From assembly GCA_038118725.1 (NCBI GenBank), contig JAYOIK010000021.1, positions 1-64,000 of the forward strand: a stretch of 64,000 nucleotides of DNA. Reading direction: 5' to 3'. Within the stretch, counting starts at the first letter, position 1. Every line of letters starts with the position of its first letter. Origin of the DNA: JADHLJ01 sp038118725 (GTDB lineage: Bacteria; Pseudomonadota; Alphaproteobacteria; Thalassobaculales; Thalassobaculaceae). The notes below the pieces were generated by a model that had not been told where the DNA came from, ran no database searches, and was given only the letters and a program-made list of their open reading frames with translations. Of the stretch, positions 45,592-54,692 are shown in pieces. The position numbers were made by a program, and so were the translations under genes.

Positions 45592-46794
45592 TTAAACCGT
45601 TCCCGTTTTCTCGCTCTCACGCAACGCACTCGCCACGCTCCCCACCACCGCCTCCGCCAGCGCCACGGGCACCGCGTTTCCCAATTGCCGCATGGCCTCG
45701 GACCAGGCGCCCTCGAAAACATAGGCGTCTGGAAAACACTGCAATCGCGCGGCCTCTCGAACGGTAAAGTACCGCAAGCTTCCGTCCGGACGTACCAGCA
45801 TGTTCTCCCCGCCGGGCACGCCATGGTCACCCGCCTTCAAGGCCTTGGCGGGAAAATCAATCGGGCTGCCGGTATGTCCGGGATAGGCGCGGGCACCGGG
45901 TTGAAAACCATGATTGCCGATCTCATTCGCCTCGCCGGATAGTGGATCGGGGAGATCAATCAACACATCGCGAACCGTGACCCACGGCGTGGCGCTGGTC
46001 TCCGCCTCTAGACCGTCTTGTTGCAACTTTTCAACCCGGCGGGAAAAGCGGCGGGGCATTTCCGGGCGGTCGCGGGAAGCGACCTCGTGCCGGTCCCAAT
46101 AGGTTCCGGAAATCCACTGATCGTGAAGCAAGGCATCATGCGAGTGAGTCGCCGGCACGTCCGCGAAGGACCATCCGGAGGAAACATCCTCGCGAAATCC
46201 AACAAGAAAAACCCGTTCCCGCTTCTGCGGCGCGCCGTAATCAGCGGCGTTGAGGACCCTGGCGGTAACGGTGTAGCGGGTCCCGGCTCCATCCGCCCCG
46301 ATGTTACGCGCGCGCTCCAAGCGTCCGTGATGCGCCGACCATGTTTCCTCGGCGCCACGCTCGAGCTCGGGAAACTCCAGTTGAAGTTTCGTGTATTCGA
46401 AGTAGTTCCGGAAGCTCTCACGGGTAAGACCACGAACGTTTTCGATTACGAAGGCACGCGGGCGAAGGGCGCGGATCACGGCTACGGTGGCCGGGAACAT
46501 GTCACGTTCGTCCAATTGCGCGCGATGGCGACCTCCGGTGGAAAAAGGCTGACAGGGGGGGCCGCCGGTCAAGAGATCAACCGGCCCTTGGATTTCCTCG
46601 AATAGAAAGTCTCGAACGTCACAACGGCTCACCGGCCAATCCGCCACAAGCGGAAACCCCAGCGCTTGGTTGCGCACAATAGTCTCGCAAGCCCAGCGAT
46701 CCCGCTCGATAACGGCTTTCGGGCGCACGCCCGCAAGGCTCGCGCCCATGGCAAGCCCTCCGGCCCCAGCGAAGAGTTCGACACTGGTCAACAT
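45592..46794 (-). CDS. dcm: C5-cytosine DNA methyltransferase
   Basis: 400-residue enzyme methylating cytosine at carbon 5. Motif I is ELFAGAGGLAMG (8-13 core), the catalytic C81 is in GGPPCQPFS, and ENV at 118-120 is motif VI. Motif VIII may be RYTVTARVLNAADYGAPQKRERV and motif X QLGNAVPVALAEAV. The target site lies in the variable region and cannot be read by eye. It overlaps vsr by seven bases. No restriction endonuclease is adjacent, so it looks solitary or the remnant of a restriction system. Confidence 0.94.
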   Translation of the reverse strand: MLTSVELFAGAGGLAMGASLAGVRPKAVIERDRWACETIVRNQALGFPLVADWPVSRCDVRDFLFEEIQGPVDLLTGGPPCQPFSTGGRHRAQLDERDMFPATVAVIRALRPRAFVIENVRGLTRESFRNYFEYTKLQLEFPELERGAEETWSAHHGRLERARNIGADGAGTRYTVTARVLNAADYGAPQKRERVFLVGFREDVSSGWSFADVPATHSHDALLHDQWISGTYWDRHEVASRDRPEMPRRFSRRVEKLQQDGLEAETSATPWVTVRDVLIDLPDPLSGEANEIGNHGFQPGARAYPGHTGSPIDFPAKALKAGDHGVPGGENMLVRPDGSLRYFTVREAARLQCFPDAYVFEGAWSEAMRQLGNAVPVALAEAVVGSVASALRESEKTGTV

Positions 46795-47222
46795 GGAGGT
46801 GTTTCGGAATCGAGAAACCGGCGCAGCTTTCGTGTGAGGTCCGGTTGGCTCACTCGCCCTATCTCACATTCCCAAACCAACAGACAATCCCACCCCATTT
46901 CCGTCAATCGCCGCTGGTTCTCAATATCCCTCCGGCGGTTTCCCTCCAGTTTCGGCAGCCAGAATTCCTGGCGAGTCTTGGGTAATCTGGCCAGTTTGCA
47001 GGCCGGATCGGGATGCCGGTGCCAGAAACAGCCATGGACATATATTGCCTTACGCCGGCCTCGAAACACAATGTCTGGCTTACCCGGCAGATCACGGGCG
47101 TGCAGGCGATAGCGATAGCCGAGACCATGCAGAAGCCGGCGAACGATTAGCTCCGGCTTGGTGTCCTTGCCCCGCACTCGGGACATACGCTCGCTGCGTT
47201 CCTTGGGGGCGAGCGTGTCCAT
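46788..47222 (-). CDS. vsr: very short patch repair (Vsr) endonuclease
   Basis: 144-residue T:G mismatch endonuclease that nicks next to the mismatches left by deamination of 5-methylcytosine. The start MDTLAPKERSERMSRVRGKD and D50 in LPGKPDIVF (the catalytic Asp, D51 in E. coli), followed by VHGCFWHRH, are typical. Overlap with the methyltransferase gene couples repair to modification. Confidence 0.96.
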   Translation of the reverse strand: MDTLAPKERSERMSRVRGKDTKPELIVRRLLHGLGYRYRLHARDLPGKPDIVFRGRRKAIYVHGCFWHRHPDPACKLARLPKTRQEFWLPKLEGNRRRDIENQRRLTEMGWDCLLVWECEIGRVSQPDLTRKLRRFLDSETPPC

Positions 47223-47231
47223 CTCGTGCCT

Positions 47232-48116
47232 TTAGCCGAGATCCGCGAGCCATTCGGAAATCGCGGCGCCGATCTCGTGCGGGCTGTCCTCTTGGATGAA
47301 ATGCGCGCCCCGGACGGTGACTTCGCGCTGATTAGGCCAGGATCGGCAGAACTCTCGTTGCGGGCCGATCAGGATAGCGCCGGGCTCGGCGTTGATGAAC
47401 AGCTTGGGAACCTCCGAGCCGGCGAGAAACGCCGCGTAGTCATTGGCGATGGCCACGACGTCTTCCGGCTCGCCGCCGAGGGGAATCTGCCTCGGCCAGG
47501 TTAGAGTGGGCCGCCGCCCCTCGCCAGGTTCGGCGAACGGCCGGCGATATACGACCATCTCGGCATCCGTGAGACCGCGAAGCACCGAGCCAGGCAACAC
47601 CCTCTCAACGAAGATGTTTTTCTCCAGTACCATCGCCTCGCCATTGGGAGAACGGAACCCCTCGAAGACCGGGCGGGCTTGCTGGTTAAAGTCATCCCAT
47701 GCCATGGGCCTGACAACGGCCTCCATATAGGCGATCGCCTTGACCCGGTCTGGATGACGGCGCGCCCAATCGAAACCCAGGGCCGAACCCCAGTCATGCA
47801 CGACGAGGGTGACATTTCCGCCCACCCCCAAGGCATCCAAACAGGCGTCGAGATAGTCGCGATGCTCGACAAAGCGATAGCGTTCGGGGCCGGAGTCCGC
47901 CAGTTTGTCGCTATCCCCCATGCCGATCAGATCCGGCGCCAGACAGCGGCCCTGTCCCTCCATATGCGGCATGATATTGCGCCAAAGATAGGAGGAAGTC
48001 GGATTGCCGTGCAGGAAGACAATCGGATCCCCCTTGCCCAATTCGACATAGGCCATCCGCTTGCCCTTGACCTCGACGAACTGCTTCCTCGGCTCGGCGG
48101 CGGAGAGGTCACTCAC
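47232..48116 (-). CDS. haloalkane dehalogenase, LinB-like
   Basis: 294-residue alpha/beta hydrolase that replaces halogen on haloalkanes with hydroxyl. From the GTG at 48116 the catalytic set falls at N38 (HGNPTSS), nucleophile D108 and halide-stabilising W109 (VVHDWGSALGF), acid E132 (YMEA) and base H272 (GAHFIQEDSP), the same numbers as in LinB of the HLD-II subfamily. This agreement also supports the GTG start over the longer frame to 48197. The stop of the enoyl-CoA hydratase gene is four bases upstream. Confidence 0.93.
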   Translation of the reverse strand: MSDLSAAEPRKQFVEVKGKRMAYVELGKGDPIVFLHGNPTSSYLWRNIMPHMEGQGRCLAPDLIGMGDSDKLADSGPERYRFVEHRDYLDACLDALGVGGNVTLVVHDWGSALGFDWARRHPDRVKAIAYMEAVVRPMAWDDFNQQARPVFEGFRSPNGEAMVLEKNIFVERVLPGSVLRGLTDAEMVVYRRPFAEPGEGRRPTLTWPRQIPLGGEPEDVVAIANDYAAFLAGSEVPKLFINAEPGAILIGPQREFCRSWPNQREVTVRGAHFIQEDSPHEIGAAISEWLADLG

Positions 48117-48120
48117 TGGC

Positions 48121-48909
48121 CTATGCCCCCTTGAAGTCCGGCTTGCGCTTGTTGATGAAGCTGTCGAGCCCCTCGCGCCCATCGGCGGTCGCGGCATTGG
48201 CCGCGATGTTGCGGGATTCGATCTCCAGCTGTGCCTCCAAGGATTGTTCGAAGGTCTTGGATAGAAGTTGCTTCACGCCCGCATAGGCCTTGGTCGGACC
48301 GGCGGCCAGTGTCCGGCCCAGGGCCTCGGCCTCCTCTGCCAGCGCGTCATCATCCACCACCTTGGTGATCAATCCCCAATCCAGCGCCTCGTCGGCGGTC
48401 AGCATGCGGTTGGTGAGCATCAGTTCCTGAGCCCGGCGCAGGCCCACCACGCGAGGCAAGTAATAGGACGAGCTTCCGTCCGGCGAGAGGCCCGCGTTGG
48501 TATAGGCGGAAACGAATTTGGACGACTTGCCGGCGATGACGATGTCGCCGAACAGCGCCAGGCTGAACCCGCCGCCCGCCGCGACACCGTTTACCGCGAT
48601 AATCACCGGCGCCTTGCCGTGATGCAGCCGCTGAATGCCTTGATGCAGCACGGCCGTCAGCTCGATAAGCGTGGCCTCCACCGTGTCCATCTCGGTGGCG
48701 AAGAATTTCAAGTCGCCGCCAAAGCCGTAGTTCTTGCCGGCGCCGCTTACCAGGATACAGCGGACCGCCGGATCGGTGGTCGCGCGGATACAGACGGCCA
48801 TGAACTCATGGCCGAGATCACGATTGATCGCGTTTCCGGCCTCCGGACGATTTAACGTGATCTTGGCGAGGCCGTTATCAACCTCGTAAAGGATTGTCTT
48901 ATAGGTCAT
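48121..48909 (-). CDS. enoyl-CoA hydratase/isomerase family protein
   Basis: 262-residue crotonase-fold protein. Oxyanion-hole segments are ILVSGAGKNYGFGGDLKFF and VNGVAAGGGFSLALFGDIV. The second catalytic Glu position in the AYTNAGLSPDGSSSYYLPRVVG stretch reads Asp, seen in some family branches, so hydratase versus isomerase cannot be decided. It lies directly upstream of the dehalogenase gene. Confidence 0.88.
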   Translation of the reverse strand: MTYKTILYEVDNGLAKITLNRPEAGNAINRDLGHEFMAVCIRATTDPAVRCILVSGAGKNYGFGGDLKFFATEMDTVEATLIELTAVLHQGIQRLHHGKAPVIIAVNGVAAGGGFSLALFGDIVIAGKSSKFVSAYTNAGLSPDGSSSYYLPRVVGLRRAQELMLTNRMLTADEALDWGLITKVVDDDALAEEAEALGRTLAAGPTKAYAGVKQLLSKTFEQSLEAQLEIESRNIAANAATADGREGLDSFINKRKPDFKGA

Positions 48910-48947
48910 GAGGCCTCCAACGGGTCCGGATTATACTTGCCTTCGGA

Positions 48948-50987
48948 TCAACCGATCTCGGCGGTCGCCGCGGCGAGCCACGCCGCGACATCGGGATCCA
49001 ACAACGGGGTCAAGGTATCTCGCACCCAGCGGTGATAACCGTCAAGCCAGGCGATCTCGGCGCCGTCGAGCAACGCGACCTCGATCATCGAACGATCAAA
49101 GGGCGCGAGCGTGATGGTCTCGAAGCTCAGCATCTCGCGATCCCCACCCGCGATCTTCTCTTCCTGGACGACGACAAGGTTCTCGAGGCGAATGCCGAAG
49201 GCGCCCTCCTTGTAGTATCCCGGCTCATTCGAGATGATCATGCCCGGTTGAAGCGCCACGGAGCCCGCCGCCTTGGAGATCCGTTGCGGGCCCTCGTGAA
49301 CCCCGAGATAAGAGCCGACGCCGTGACCGGTGCCGTGATCGAAATCAAGACCGGCTCGCCACAGCGGAGCCCGAGCCAGCGGATCGAGTTGGCTACCATT
49401 CACGCCCACGGGAAAGCGCGCCATCGCCACCGCGATATGGCCCTTCAGCACCCGTGTGAAGCGATCCCGCGCCTCGTTACCCGGATCACCGACACCGATG
49501 GTGCGGGTAATGTCCGTGGTGCCGTCGAGATATTGCGCGCCGGAATCAACGAGGTATAGATCGCCAGGCTGGATAGTCCGGTTACTTTCCGGGGTGACCC
49601 GGTAATGCACGATGGCCCCATTGGGCCCCGAACCCGAGATGGTGTCGAAACTGAGATCCTTGAAGAGATCTCCCTCGGCGCGAAACGCGCGCAGCCGGTC
49701 GGCGGCGGTAATCTCGTCGATCTGGCCACCCGGCGCCTCGTTCGCGAACCAGTGCAGAAACCGGGTCATGGCGACCCCGTCGCGAATATGCGCCGCGCGT
49801 GTTCCGGAAAGCTCGATCCGGTTCTTCAGCGCCCGCGGCAAGACAACGGGATCGTCCCCCTTTGCCACGGTACCCCCCGCCGCCTCGATCCGCCGGGCGA
49901 TCCAGGCCGGGCTGGAAGCCGGGTCAACCCGGAGCGCGACACCATCGGAAATCAACACGTCGATCGCCTCGCCCAAGGCCTCGCGCGGGCGGACGCTCAC
50001 GGCATTGCCGAGATGCTCCCGCGTCTCCCGGGTCATCTTGCGCTCGTCGATATAGAGATCCACCGCCGCCTCGCGGTTGATGATCGCGAAGGACAGCGGC
50101 AACGGCGTGCGGGGCACGTCGCCGCCACGAATATTCAACAGCCAGGCGATCGACTCCGGCGACGAGAGCACCACCGCGTCATGGCCGTCCCTTGCAATCG
50201 CCTCGGCGATGGCGATGCGCTTGTCGGCGATGGACCGGCCGGCATATTCCGCGCGATGCGGCACCACCGGCGTTAGCGGTGGCGACGGCTGATCCACCCA
50301 GATGGCGTCGATGGGATTCTGGTCCAGCTCGACCAAGCTTCCGCCGGCCTTCTCCGCCGCCTTTTCGAGACGTTCCACGCCAGACAATGTGTGCAGCCAG
50401 GGATCGAAACCGAGACGGCCACCCGCGCCAAGATTTTTCTCGATCCATTCAGCCGGAGAATCGGAAATGACATGCCGGGTCTCATACAGCGAAAGGTCCA
50501 CTTGCTCCCGTATCGCCAGGGTATAGCGGCCATCGGTAAACACCGCCGCCTTGTCCCTCAGCACGACCACCACGCCCGCCGAACCTGTAAAACCCGTCAG
50601 CCAGGCCAGGCGCTCGGCGCGGGGCGGCAGATACTCGCCCTGATGTTCGTCCGCGCGGGGCAGGATCATCCCGTCGACACCCCGTTCGTCGAGGACCGCC
50701 CGCAAACGACTTAGGCGCTCACCTGGATCGTCCGCGGCGAGTAACGCGGCGCCACCCGCTCGTTCGTTTGTTCGGAGCATTCGAAGCGCGACGAGGTCCG
50801 ACACGAGTTCCTTGCCCAAACGGTCGCCGACCATCGTCGTCCAGGCCGTGTCATCGATGGCCATGGGAGACGCGTTCACGCCATCGATCAGGTCCAGCAA
50901 GGCATCCGAGGCAATAGTCACTCCCGCCTCGTCCAGCCGGCCCACTAACTCGTTGCTCCGCTCGCCACTCGGCGATGATCGCTCCAC
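48948..50987 (-). CDS. pepP: Xaa-Pro aminopeptidase P family, N-terminally extended
   Basis: 679-residue creatinase/prolidase-fold metallopeptidase removing N-terminal residues before proline. The usual protein begins near ERLSRLRAVLDERGVDGMI (about residue 90). Metal ligands are in LVDSGAQYLDGTTDITRT, HGTGHGVGSYLGVHEGPQ and the later Glu region SNEPGYYKEG and RLENLV. The first 85 or so residues are an unrecognised, mostly helical extension. It is probably real: GTG at 50987 has GGAGG eight bases upstream. Confidence 0.9.
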   Translation of the reverse strand: MERSSPSGERSNELVGRLDEAGVTIASDALLDLIDGVNASPMAIDDTAWTTMVGDRLGKELVSDLVALRMLRTNERAGGAALLAADDPGERLSRLRAVLDERGVDGMILPRADEHQGEYLPPRAERLAWLTGFTGSAGVVVVLRDKAAVFTDGRYTLAIREQVDLSLYETRHVISDSPAEWIEKNLGAGGRLGFDPWLHTLSGVERLEKAAEKAGGSLVELDQNPIDAIWVDQPSPPLTPVVPHRAEYAGRSIADKRIAIAEAIARDGHDAVVLSSPESIAWLLNIRGGDVPRTPLPLSFAIINREAAVDLYIDERKMTRETREHLGNAVSVRPREALGEAIDVLISDGVALRVDPASSPAWIARRIEAAGGTVAKGDDPVVLPRALKNRIELSGTRAAHIRDGVAMTRFLHWFANEAPGGQIDEITAADRLRAFRAEGDLFKDLSFDTISGSGPNGAIVHYRVTPESNRTIQPGDLYLVDSGAQYLDGTTDITRTIGVGDPGNEARDRFTRVLKGHIAVAMARFPVGVNGSQLDPLARAPLWRAGLDFDHGTGHGVGSYLGVHEGPQRISKAAGSVALQPGMIISNEPGYYKEGAFGIRLENLVVVQEEKIAGGDREMLSFETITLAPFDRSMIEVALLDGAEIAWLDGYHRWVRDTLTPLLDPDVAAWLAAATAEIG

Positions 50988-51257
50988 GGGTAGATCCTCC
51001 TAGAAAGGGCGAGCGCCGAAGATCGACCCTCATGACGCTCGGGTTCCAAGACGATAGGACGCCCGACGCCGCCTGGACAAGTGTCCGGCTCGGATAGCGA
51101 CCCATGCGCGGGACGCATCCCTGGGGTGCAATACCGTCGCTTCTAAACTGAATCAAAAGGTCCATCTTCCAGTCATCGAAGGCGGCAATCTCGCTTTCGG
51201 CAAATCGCTCCAGAACCGGGGCGGCTAAACGGCTGATACCCTTAGGAGGGGCCTGAC
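50988..51257. other. divergent intergenic region
   Basis: 270 bases between pepP and the DUF1127 gene on opposite strands. I see no gene. A short interrupted palindrome, GGACA-AG-TGTCC, at 51075-51086 could be an operator. An AGGAGG ribosome site precedes the DUF1127 start. Confidence 0.4.
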
Positions 51258-51884
51258 ATGAAAAACATCCATTCCATCGAAACCGACAGCTTTGCTTTCA
51301 CCGGTGCCTCCGCCACGCCCGCGAACACCCAGATGACCATCGTCGACTTCCCGAGCGACGCCAAGGTCATGCGGATGATCGCGGAAAGCCACGCCGCGCG
51401 TAACCGCTATGTCGCCGGACTAATCGCCTCGGGCGTCAAGGCCTTGTTCGGTCCGGTCGTCACCTGGAACCGCAAGCGCGCCACGCAACGGGCTCTTGCC
51501 GATCTCGACACGCGTCTCCTGCAGGATATCGGGTTGGAGCGCGGCGATATCGACGCCTATCTCGCAAAGGGTAAGCCGGGTGTGATCTCCAGCGGTTTCG
51601 CCGCAATCGCCGATGCGGTTAAAACCTGGAACACGGCGCGGCGGACCAAACAGGCCCTGCTTCGGCTGACCGACGCCCAACTGACCGATATCGGCCTCAC
51701 CCGGTTCGACGTCGAGATGCTGGCGGATGAGATCCGCGCCGGCACCTTCGGCACTCCCGCCACCGTCGAGACCGCGATGACGGCGACCGAGGGCAAACCC
51801 GTCGCCAAGGCCCACAAGATCGTCAAGCCGGTCAACTGCAACCAAGTAAGTTCCTGGTTCACGGCTCCGAAGCGGGCCGCCTAG
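51258..51884 (+). CDS. protein with two DUF1127 domains
   Basis: 208-residue basic protein. Two copies of the small DUF1127 motif are visible, one around 65-110 (ALADLDTRLLQDIGLERGDID) and one around 120-160 (LLRLTDAQLTDIGLTRFDVE). DUF1127 proteins are usually under 100 residues with one copy and act in phosphate/carbon stress and RNA turnover in alphaproteobacteria. A strong AGGAGG lies eight bases before the ATG, and a clean terminator follows, so this is probably a well-expressed single-gene unit. Confidence 0.85.
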   Translation: MKNIHSIETDSFAFTGASATPANTQMTIVDFPSDAKVMRMIAESHAARNRYVAGLIASGVKALFGPVVTWNRKRATQRALADLDTRLLQDIGLERGDIDAYLAKGKPGVISSGFAAIADAVKTWNTARRTKQALLRLTDAQLTDIGLTRFDVEMLADEIRAGTFGTPATVETAMTATEGKPVAKAHKIVKPVNCNQVSSWFTAPKRAA

Positions 51885-51919
51885 GTCGGACAGACTCCCA
51901 AACTAAAATCCATCAAGCT

Positions 51920-51955
51920 GGCGGGACCATCCATCGGTCCCGCCGGTTTCGTTTT
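51920..51955 (+). terminator. Rho-independent terminator after the DUF1127 gene
   Basis: GGCGGGACC pairs perfectly with GGTCCCGCC around a seven-base loop, and the stem is followed by GGTTTCGTTTT. It starts 36 bases after the stop codon. Confidence 0.88.
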
Positions 51956-52113
51956 AACCGGATTTTAGCTCGAGGCTTTCAGCCTCCTCCGTCGTCACCG
52001 CGCGGGCGCGAAAACAGGGAAAGAGATTCACGTACCGGATTCCCCATTTTCCCACTCCGCGCTTCTGCATTAGGCTGCGGGAACGAATTGGGCGACGAAA
52101 TGGGGACCGACAA

Positions 52114-53766
52114 ATGGATTATTTTGATCTTGGCCAGTATGAGCGAAAAATCACCACGAATTCTCCGGATGCCCAAACTTGGTTCGACCGCGGCCTGAAC
52201 TGGACCTTCGGTTACAACCACGGCGAAGCGGTAAGCTGTTTCAAGAAAGCGATCGAGGCCGACCCGACTTGCGCGATGGCCTATTGGGGCCTCGCCTACG
52301 CCGTGGGTCCGAACTACAACCTGCCCTGGCACCGTCTTGATCCCAAGGGTCGGGCCAAGGCGCTCGAGGCGGCCTATGACGCGACCCAGGGCGCGCTCGA
52401 CAATCTCGACGGAACCTCCGATTTCGAGCAAGCCATGATCCAGGCGCTTACCGCCCGCTATCCCCAACGCGAGCCGATCGAGGACCTGCGCCCCTGGGAC
52501 AAGGCCTACACCAACGCCATGCGCGAGGTGCTCGCCGCCTATCCCGACGATCTGGAGGCGCGCACGATCTTCGTTGAGGCAATCATGAACGAGACGCCTT
52601 GGAAGATGTGGGATCTACCCACCGGCCAGATCGCCGAGGGCGCGGGCACGGCCGAGGCCCGTGAGGTTCTCGAGGGCGCGTTCCGCGACCTGCCCGAAAC
52701 CTGGAACCATCCGGGCATGCTGCATCTCTATGTCCATCTGATGGAGATGTCGCCGTTTCCCGAACTGGCGCTGCGGGCCGGTGACCGGTTGCGGGAGATT
52801 GTTCCGGATAGTGGCCACCTCACCCATATGCCGACCCATATCGACGTGCTCTGCGGCAACTATCGCGACGTGGTGGTCTACAATCAAAAGGCCATCGTCG
52901 CCGACCGCGAGTATCTCAAGCGCAACGGCGCGCTCAACGTCTATACGATGTACCGGACGCACAACCATCATTTCGTGATTTACGGCGCCATGTTCCTCGG
53001 CCAGTTCACTCCGGCGATCGAGGCGGCCCAGGAACTCATCGACACCACGCCGGAGGAGGTCCTGCGAATCCCCTCGCCGCCGATGGCCGATTTCATCGAG
53101 GGCTATTTCCCGATGAAGCAGCACGTGCTGGTCCGCTTCGGCAAATGGCAGGACATCCTCGCCCAGGATCTGCCCGAGGACCAGGAGCTCTACTGCTCGA
53201 CCATCGCGATGATGCTCTATGCCAAATGCGTCGCCCATTCCGCGCTCGGTAATGTCGCCGAGGCCGAGAAAACCAAGGAAGAGTTCCTCGCCGCCAAGGC
53301 GCGAGTGCCGGACACCCGCCGGGTTCACAACAACATCCTCCCGGACCTGCTGGATATCGCCGAGGAAATGCTGAACGGCGAGCTAGAGTACCGGCGTGGA
53401 AATTACGACGTCGCCTTCGCGCATCTCAGAAAATCCGTCGAACTGGACGACAACCTGCCCTATGACGAGCCCTGGGGCTGGATGCAGCCGGCCCGCCACG
53501 CGCTCGGCGCGCTGTTGATGGAGCAGGGCCATTTCGAGGAGGCGGAGGCCGTCTATCGCGCCGATCTCGGCCTCGACAAGACCCTTAGCCGCGCCTGTCA
53601 GCATCCCGGCAATCTCTGGAGCTTGCACGGCCTGCACGAATGCCTGACACGCCGGGGCGAGACCGTGGAGGCAATGCATATCAAGCAGCAGCTCGACCAG
53701 GCCTTGGCCCGCGCCGAGGTCGAGGTCCACGCCTCCTGCTATTGCCGGCAAAGGGCGGCGGCGTGA
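52114..53766 (+). CDS. TPR-repeat protein (TTC38-like)
   Basis: 550-residue soluble helical-repeat protein. It begins with AQTWFDRGLNWTFGYNHGEAVSCFKKAIEADP, a TPR unit, and continues through repeated A/G-rich helix pairs such as GALLMEQGHFEEAEAVYRADLG near the end. The whole-length pattern resembles the TTC38 family, whose function is not known to me. No signal peptide is present. Confidence 0.8.
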   Translation: MDYFDLGQYERKITTNSPDAQTWFDRGLNWTFGYNHGEAVSCFKKAIEADPTCAMAYWGLAYAVGPNYNLPWHRLDPKGRAKALEAAYDATQGALDNLDGTSDFEQAMIQALTARYPQREPIEDLRPWDKAYTNAMREVLAAYPDDLEARTIFVEAIMNETPWKMWDLPTGQIAEGAGTAEAREVLEGAFRDLPETWNHPGMLHLYVHLMEMSPFPELALRAGDRLREIVPDSGHLTHMPTHIDVLCGNYRDVVVYNQKAIVADREYLKRNGALNVYTMYRTHNHHFVIYGAMFLGQFTPAIEAAQELIDTTPEEVLRIPSPPMADFIEGYFPMKQHVLVRFGKWQDILAQDLPEDQELYCSTIAMMLYAKCVAHSALGNVAEAEKTKEEFLAAKARVPDTRRVHNNILPDLLDIAEEMLNGELEYRRGNYDVAFAHLRKSVELDDNLPYDEPWGWMQPARHALGALLMEQGHFEEAEAVYRADLGLDKTLSRACQHPGNLWSLHGLHECLTRRGETVEAMHIKQQLDQALARAEVEVHASCYCRQRAAA

Positions 53767-53790
53767 TCGGCATGACCATGGCGCTCTAGC

Positions 53791-54417
53791 ATGATGACCG
53801 AGGCCCTCCTCTCTGTATTCGTCACGCTGTTTGTCGTGATCGATCCGATCGGCGTTGCACCGCTTTTCATGTCGCTGACGCCGACCGAGACCGTGGCCGA
53901 GCGGCGCAAGCTGGCGCTGAAGGGCGTCGCGATCGGGGCCGGTATCCTGTTCGTCTTCGGCCTGTTCGGCGAGGCCTTGTTGAACGCCCTCGGCATTGGC
54001 ATGCCGGCGTTTCGGATCGCCGGCGGCATTCTATTGGTTCTCCTCTCCATCGACATGCTCATGGCGCGAGACAGCGGACTGCGCAACACCACCGAGGATG
54101 AAACCCAGGAGGGCGCCAAACGCGCTGACATTTCGGTTTTCCCGCTGGCGATCCCGCTTATCGCCGGCCCGGGCGCGCTGACATCCATCGTGCTGTTGAT
54201 GGGCAAGGCGGAAGGCGACCGGCAGGTGCAGATCACCGTGCTCGCCACCACGGCGGTGGTGCTGATCCTGACTCTGCTCTGCCTGCTGGCGGCGAGCACC
54301 TTGATGAAACTGCTGGGGGTTACCGGGGTGAACGTCATCACCCGGGTCTTCGGCATCATCACCGCCGCCCTCGGCGTGCAGTTCGTGATTGACGGTGTAA
54401 CGCGGGTAGTCGGCTAG
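53791..54417 (+). CDS. MarC family integral membrane protein
   Basis: 208-residue inner-membrane protein with six hydrophobic helices. MarC family marks are FVTLFVVIDPIGVAPLFMSLTP at the start and FPLAIPLIAGPGALTSIVLLM near residue 115. The function of the family is not established. It starts 24 bases after the TPR gene stop and may share its transcript. Confidence 0.9.
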   Translation: MMTEALLSVFVTLFVVIDPIGVAPLFMSLTPTETVAERRKLALKGVAIGAGILFVFGLFGEALLNALGIGMPAFRIAGGILLVLLSIDMLMARDSGLRNTTEDETQEGAKRADISVFPLAIPLIAGPGALTSIVLLMGKAEGDRQVQITVLATTAVVLILTLLCLLAASTLMKLLGVTGVNVITRVFGIITAALGVQFVIDGVTRVVG

Positions 54418-54441
54418 TGCCAAAGCCACGGTCAATCTCAC

Positions 54442-54592
54442 TCGTATCCCCGACGAAGGTCGGGGCCGACGCCCGTGGCGTTACCGCGTGACGGGTGGCG
54501 GAGCACTTCAGCATACCGCGCGACGTGATCCGCTATCCCCCAAATGGATAGGCATCAGGCGTGGACCCCGACCTGCGTCGGGGATACGAAAA
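54442..54592. repeat. REPIN-like element at the gap edge
   Basis: The left arm (54442-54473) reads TCGTATCCCCGAC...GTCGGGG and the right arm (54558-54592) ends GTCGGGGATACGAAAA in inverted orientation. The layout is that of the other REPIN-like elements, but the outer end is CGTATC rather than GTCATC. The right arm is repeated at 54693-54727 beyond the gap. Confidence 0.75.
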
Positions 54593-54692
54593 NNNNNNNN
54601 NNNNNNNNNNNNNNNNNNNNNNNNNNNNNNNNNNNNNNNNNNNNNNNNNNNNNNNNNNNNNNNNNNNNNNNNNNNNNNNNNNNNNNNNNNNN
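54593..54692. other. 100-N scaffold gap
   Basis: Exactly 100 N, the conventional placeholder for a gap of unknown length. The same 35 bases occur on both edges (54558-54592 and 54693-54727), so the two contigs may simply overlap, or a repeat array may be collapsed. Confidence 0.98.
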
